A DNA stretch of 9,523 nt from Prevotellamassilia sp. (GTDB taxonomy: Bacteria; Bacteroidota; Bacteroidia; Bacteroidales; Bacteroidaceae): contig JAHAWW010000270.1 in NCBI GenBank assembly GCA_018383375.1, positions 1-9,523 on the forward strand, in the 5' to 3' direction. Below, one piece after another: positions 7,402-9,523 of the stretch. Below the pieces are notes generated by a model. It did not search any database. It was not told the DNA's origin and was given only the letters and a program-made list of their open reading frames with translations. A program made the position numbers and the translations under genes. Numbering within the stretch: position 1 is the stretch's first letter; every line of letters begins with the position of its first letter.

Positions 7402-8181
7402 TTAATAAGACACCGAAACCTCGAGACCGGCCTCGGCCACTCGGCGGGCAATGGCGTCGAGCACCTCGTGTGAGGCTTTGCGCAGGTTGAGGTCGGGCGT
7501 TTCGCGGTCGATGGTATAAATCATCACCTTTTCAGGCTTGATGGCCTTGACAGCCTCGAGCCACGGCGTCACATAGGTGTCGGCGGTGTTGTCGGCATCG
7601 TTTCCTTCAAGGTCTCGGCCGGTCATAAACATGGTCTGAATGATGACGTGGCCGCCGAAAGCCTTGAGATGGTCAATAACCTCGGCCACGTCGTAGTGGC
7701 CCGTGGGTTGGTTGATGCGGCGGATATAGTCGGGCGAGATGGTGTCGAGCTTTTGGATGTTGTTGTCCACCTTCATCAATGCCTCCCTCACCGCCGGAAC
7801 ACCGGCCCGAGTGGCATTGCTCAGTACACTCACTTTGGCCTCCGGGCAATAGCGGTCGCGCAGGGCCGTCACCGCGTCGATGATGGCCGGGAAGTCGGGG
7901 TGCACCGTGGGTTCGCCATTGCCGGCAAAGGTCAGCACATCGGGCAATCGGCCTTCTGCTGTCATCTCTTTGAGCTTGTCTTCGAGAGCCTTGGCCACCT
8001 CGTCGGTCGAGGGTCGTTTCATGGTTGGGCGGCGTTGGGCGTTTAGTCCACATTCGCAGTAGATGCAGTCGAAAGTACAGATTTTGCCGTCGGCCGGCAT
8101 CAAGTTGATGCCCAGCGACACACCGAGTCGCCGGCTGATGACCGGACCGAAAATTGGCGAAGGATAGATAACGGTTGACAT
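7402..8181 (-). CDS. Radical SAM protein, COG0731-like
   Basis: This 259-residue protein carries the radical S-adenosylmethionine cluster motif CxxxCxxC as CTFDCIYC (Cys35, Cys39, Cys42), with a further Cys44. GNGEPT (88-93) corresponds to the SAM-binding GGEP motif. The N-terminal FGPVISRRLGVSLGINLMP (11-29) is characteristic of the Fe-S oxidoreductases grouped as COG0731, which are related to the tRNA wybutosine enzyme TYW1 but whose bacterial function is generally unknown. The start at 8181 (MSTVIYPSPIFGP) is chosen over a longer frame to 8310, because the extra residues come from repetitive intergenic DNA and overlap a likely promoter. It is the first gene of the cluster and ends 10 bases before tilS. 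A role in tRNA modification is possible from relatives and context but is not shown. Confidence 0.9.
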   Translation of the reverse strand: MSTVIYPSPIFGPVISRRLGVSLGINLMPADGKICTFDCIYCECGLNAQRRPTMKRPSTDEVAKALEDKLKEMTAEGRLPDVLTFAGNGEPTVHPDFPAIIDAVTALRDRYCPEAKVSVLSNATRAGVPAVREALMKVDNNIQKLDTISPDYIRRINQPTGHYDVAEVIDHLKAFGGHVIIQTMFMTGRDLEGNDADNTADTYVTPWLEAVKAIKPEKVMIYTIDRETPDLNLRKASHEVLDAIARRVAEAGLEVSVSY

Positions 8182-8201
8182 AAAGCGTTGTTTTGGAAGT
8201 C

Positions 8202-8209
8202 CAAAGTTA
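8202..8209 (-). promoter_or_regulatory. Possible -7 element for the radical SAM-tilS operon
   Basis: TAACTTTG on the minus strand (8209-8202) matches TAnnTTTG and would place the transcript start about 14 bases before the ATG at 8181. An overlapping alternative, TATCTTTA (8218-8211), lies just upstream. Neither has a TTTG at the preferred 19-21 base distance; a TTTTGG lies only 13 bases upstream of the first. The location is right but the element is incomplete. Confidence 0.45.
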
Positions 8210-8333
8210 CTAAAGATAATGCCAAAACGCCGTTTTTTCGCGCTTTTTAATATGTTCGGCTTCTTTCCCCTTGTATCTGTGAAAGATAGGCTTCGGCTCA
8301 GCATAGCCAAAAGTCAAAAACTTCGTTTTCTCT

Positions 8334-8364
8334 TTTGCTCTACATTTGCCTTGCACTATCTTTA
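8334..8364 (+). promoter_or_regulatory. Upstream promoter copy, degenerate -7
   Basis: In the first repeat copy TTTG (8334-8337) is followed after 19 bases by TATCTTTA (8357-8364). The last base of the -7 box differs from the TAnnTTTG consensus, so this copy is probably weaker than the downstream one. It would give a leader of about 105 bases to the ATG at 8477. Confidence 0.45.
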
Positions 8365-8417
8365 GATAAGATAGGCTGCGGCTCAGCATAGCCAAAGTCA
8401 AAAACTTCGTTTTCTCT

Positions 8418-8448
8418 TTTGCTCTGCATTCGCCTTGCACTATCTTTG
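8418..8448 (+). promoter_or_regulatory. Bacteroides-type promoter of the 8477 gene
   Basis: TTTG (8418-8421), a 19-base spacer and TATCTTTG (8441-8448) form an excellent match to the Bacteroidetes promoter. Transcription should start near 8455, leaving an A-rich leader of about 20 bases before the ATG at 8477. It forms the end of the second repeat copy. Confidence 0.75.
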
Positions 8449-8476
8449 CAAAAGAAAAAAATAAACACATTTTGTT

Positions 8477-8983
8477 ATGAAAAAAATCCTTTTGATATTG
8501 GCCACCTTCTTTTTGGCCACCTCTGTGAATGCCCAACTCTGCGGTCCGAGCAAAACGAAATCCAAACAGGCCACTGTGGAGTTTACAGCCGTAGCCATTG
8601 CCGTAAATCTGAGCGGTGGCATCAAGACCGTAGTAGAAGGGGAGTTTGTGTCAGACAGCGTGCTCATCCCTCAAATAGTGTTCACATATCCTTCCTACAC
8701 CACCTGCGACGAAATGATTGAGTCCATTCGCGTTCAGGTGCACCACTATCGCGCAGGCCGCTCTTCCCTCGTCGGTTCCACGCCGGCTCAAGAGACCGAC
8801 TCTATCTACACCGCCTCATTCGTCCCCATCGACAAGAATATGACGCACTTCAAGGCTGCGCTCGATGTCTCCACCCTCGATTGGGATAGAGTCGAGATTA
8901 AAGCCCTGCCCGGCTCGGCCAAGATTATCAAGAAAGCCGACTACCGTCCCCAGCTCATCCGTCGGGAAAGAAAAAAGCCATAA
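8477..8983 (+). CDS. Secreted hypothetical protein
   Basis: This 168-residue protein begins with a clear signal peptide, MKKILLILATFFLATSVNA, with likely cleavage before Gln20. The mature part has two cysteines (22 and 77), alternating hydrophobic and polar stretches that suggest a beta-rich fold (for example ATVEFTAVAIAVNLSGG, 32-48), and a strongly basic C-terminus, RRERKKP. I do not recognise the family and see no catalytic motif. It is the only plus-strand gene of confidence in the window. It has its own promoter within the tandem repeat and a terminator about 60 bases after its stop, so it appears to be transcribed alone. Export to the periplasm or outside is expected; a lipobox is absent. 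The function is unknown. Confidence 0.8.
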   Translation: MKKILLILATFFLATSVNAQLCGPSKTKSKQATVEFTAVAIAVNLSGGIKTVVEGEFVSDSVLIPQIVFTYPSYTTCDEMIESIRVQVHHYRAGRSSLVGSTPAQETDSIYTASFVPIDKNMTHFKAALDVSTLDWDRVEIKALPGSAKIIKKADYRPQLIRRERKKP

Positions 8984-9044
8984 CCCGCCCGTGTGTTCAA
9001 AAGCGCCGGTCGAGTGTGACAAAAAAACACGAAAAAACTTTCTT

Positions 9045-9079
9045 GAGGCTTCCCATCCACACCGGGAGCCTCATTTTTT
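9045..9079 (+). terminator. Intrinsic terminator of the 8477 gene
   Basis: GAGGCTTCC (9045-9053) pairs with GGGAGCCTC (9064-9072) through nine base pairs including one G-U, with a 10-base loop, and is followed by A and six T residues (9074-9079). It stands about 60 bases after the stop codon at 8983. A-runs on the other side (9021-9027 and 9032-9037) are not adjacent to the stem, so the element mainly serves the plus strand. Confidence 0.85.
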
Positions 9080-9199
9080 GTGCTTCAACCCTCCCTTTTC
9101 TCCCTTTATGCCTTCACGGTTTTCCTCTCCCTATCCCAGGAAAAACTCGCATAAGCCCTGTTTCCCCATCCCTTATTCCCGTAACGCGCTCACAGCCAC

Positions 9200-9222
9200 A
9201 AAAAAAGAGGCCCAGCGGCCTC
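9200..9222 (-). terminator. Intrinsic terminator, minus strand
   Basis: On the minus strand a perfect 6-bp stem, GAGGCC with GGCCTC (9222-9217 and 9212-9207) around the tetraloop GCTG, is followed immediately by seven T residues (9206-9200). No recognised minus-strand gene ends nearby. It implies a leftward transcript arriving from 9223 or beyond, possibly from past the window edge: one minus-strand frame is open from the edge to a stop at 9310-9312. Confidence 0.75.
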
Positions 9223-9237
9223 TCCTCTTCTTTCTTA

Positions 9238-9443
9238 TGGCTAAGATAAGGCAAAAGTGGAGAAAGAAAAAAGACAATAATTGCACTTCTATCTTGAAAG
9301 TTCAGGACTTTACTTGTGAACGCTTGATTGCCACCAGCCCCACCTCAGTGGGTGTGGTGGAGAAAGATGGAGGAGTAGACGCCGGCCAAGCTGGCTCAAA
9401 CCGCAAAGGTTTCGGAGGAAACCTTTGGGACGAAATGAATTAA
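9238..9443 (+). CDS. Doubtful small open reading frame
   Basis: An ATG at 9238 opens a 68-codon frame beginning MAKIRQKWRKKKDN and ending LWDEMN, with its TAA at 9441-9443, 27 bases before a strong terminator. Against it being a gene: no signal peptide, no promoter upstream, and the second half coincides exactly with a run of hairpins that would themselves dictate the residues. The same frame is open far upstream through unrelated DNA. It could be a small basic protein or a leader peptide, but a structured RNA explains the sequence better. Confidence 0.15.
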
Positions 9444-9506
9444 TTTCGTGTATATTTAATTGATTGGTTGGGGATGTGTCGCCGTGAGGCGCTGCATCCC
9501 CTTTTT
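9331..9506 (+). ncRNA. Candidate structured RNA ending in a terminator
   Basis: Four hairpins follow one another and lead to an intrinsic terminator. The first pairs CCACCA and CCCAC (9331-9343) with GTGGG and TGGTGG (9348-9360) across a 2x2 internal loop. The second is a 5-bp stem GCCGG/CTGGC (9381-9385 with 9391-9395). The third is a perfect 10-bp stem CAAAGGTTTC/GAAACCTTTG around GGAG (9404-9427). The fourth is CGAAAT/ATTTCG (9431-9448). Such density is unusual for plain intergenic DNA. It does not match RNase P, SRP RNA, tmRNA or riboswitch signatures I can recall. No promoter was seen, so the 5' end is unknown, and a minus-strand transcript ending at 9200 would contain the same stems. 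The plus orientation is favoured by the terminal T-run. It may instead be a leader of a gene beyond 9523. Confidence 0.4.
9470..9506 (+). terminator. Strong intrinsic terminator or attenuator
   Basis: GGGGATG (9470-9476) pairs with CATCCCC (9495-9501), and inside it CGCC (9480-9483) pairs with GGCG (9488-9491) around the loop GTGA; the three bases between the two stems on each side can form two wobble pairs. Five T residues follow at 9502-9506. It closes the structured region upstream, or acts as an attenuator for a gene to the right of the window. Confidence 0.85.
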
Positions 9507-9523
9507 GTTTACTATCCCCTCTA

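Larger units (their letters stand above)
8283..8451. repeat. Tandem duplication of an 84-85 bp promoter-bearing unit
   Basis: Two adjacent copies (about 8283-8367 and 8368-8451) are nearly identical, differing by a few substitutions and one A in a homopolymer run. Both contain the landmarks AAGATAGGCT, GGCTCAGCATAGCC, AAAAACTTCGTTTTCTC, TTTTGCTCT and CCTTGCACTATCTTT in the same order. Each copy ends in TTTG, 19 bases, then TATCTTT(A/G), so the duplicated unit carries a complete promoter. The preceding bases (CCTTGTATCTG, 8269-8279) may be a remnant of a further copy. An open frame across both copies on the minus strand encodes a repeated Lys-rich peptide and is not considered a gene. Confidence 0.85.
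8984..9330. other. Pyrimidine-rich intergenic stretch
   Basis: After the terminator at 9045-9079 the plus strand is strongly C/T-rich from about 9081 to 9180, then carries a minus-strand terminator at 9200-9222 and an A/G-rich tract to about 9280. A weak inverted repeat, TTTTCCT/AGGAAAA (9120-9126 with 9138-9144), lies within it. No promoter matching TAnnTTTG was found on either strand and no credible protein is encoded. Confidence 0.55.

Noticed and set aside
8210..8536. Minus-strand open frame of 108 codons upstream of the radical SAM gene
   Set aside because: It consists largely of the tandem repeat, giving a duplicated Lys-rich peptide (KIVQG-CRAKEKTKFLT), and runs antisense through the promoters and signal peptide of the 8477 gene.
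8984..9523. CRISPR array, tRNA or insertion-sequence end in the right-hand region
   Set aside because: There are no regularly spaced direct repeats, no cloverleaf with a T-loop motif, and no transposase or terminal inverted repeats with target duplication.

Overview
The window looks like a stretch of chromosome from a member of the Bacteroidales, probably Prevotellaceae or a close relative. Three things point there. Promoter-like sites match the Bacteroides pattern (TTTG, about 19-20 bases, then TAnnTTTG). Start codons lack clear Shine-Dalgarno sequences. The gene content is typical: an Fn3-like surface lipoprotein, a GHL10-type glycosidase-like protein with a possible type IX secretion C-terminal domain, and a MotA/TolQ/ExbB channel. 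All assignments come from reading the sequence; no database search was possible.

Layout. Bases 17-886 (minus) encode an ExbB/TolQ-type proton channel subunit with a good promoter at 991-1022. Bases 887-1542 are non-coding and hold that promoter, several short inverted repeats and the intrinsic terminator of purA (1415-1449, minus). purA, adenylosuccinate synthetase, is at 1543-2811 (minus) behind a leader of about 100 bases. Bases 3016-8181 hold a compact five-gene minus-strand cluster, transcribed in the order radical SAM protein, tilS, small Fn3-like lipoprotein, TPR protein, GHL10-type protein. The gaps are only 10, 20, 8 and 10 bases, so it is very probably one operon. It joins tRNA-related functions at the front to envelope or surface proteins at the back.

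Bases 8182-8476 form a divergent control region. It carries two tandem copies of an 84-85 base repeat, each ending in a promoter-like sequence directed at the plus-strand gene at 8477-8983. That gene encodes a short secreted protein of unknown family and has its own terminator at 9045-9079.

The right end (8984-9523) has no recognised gene but is rich in structure. It contains a minus-strand terminator (9200-9222), four consecutive hairpins between 9331 and 9448, and a strong plus-strand terminator (9470-9506). This cluster is the best candidate for something undescribed: a small structured RNA, a regulatory leader of a gene beyond the edge, or a dispersed repeat. No complete new defence, mobile or biosynthetic system is visible.
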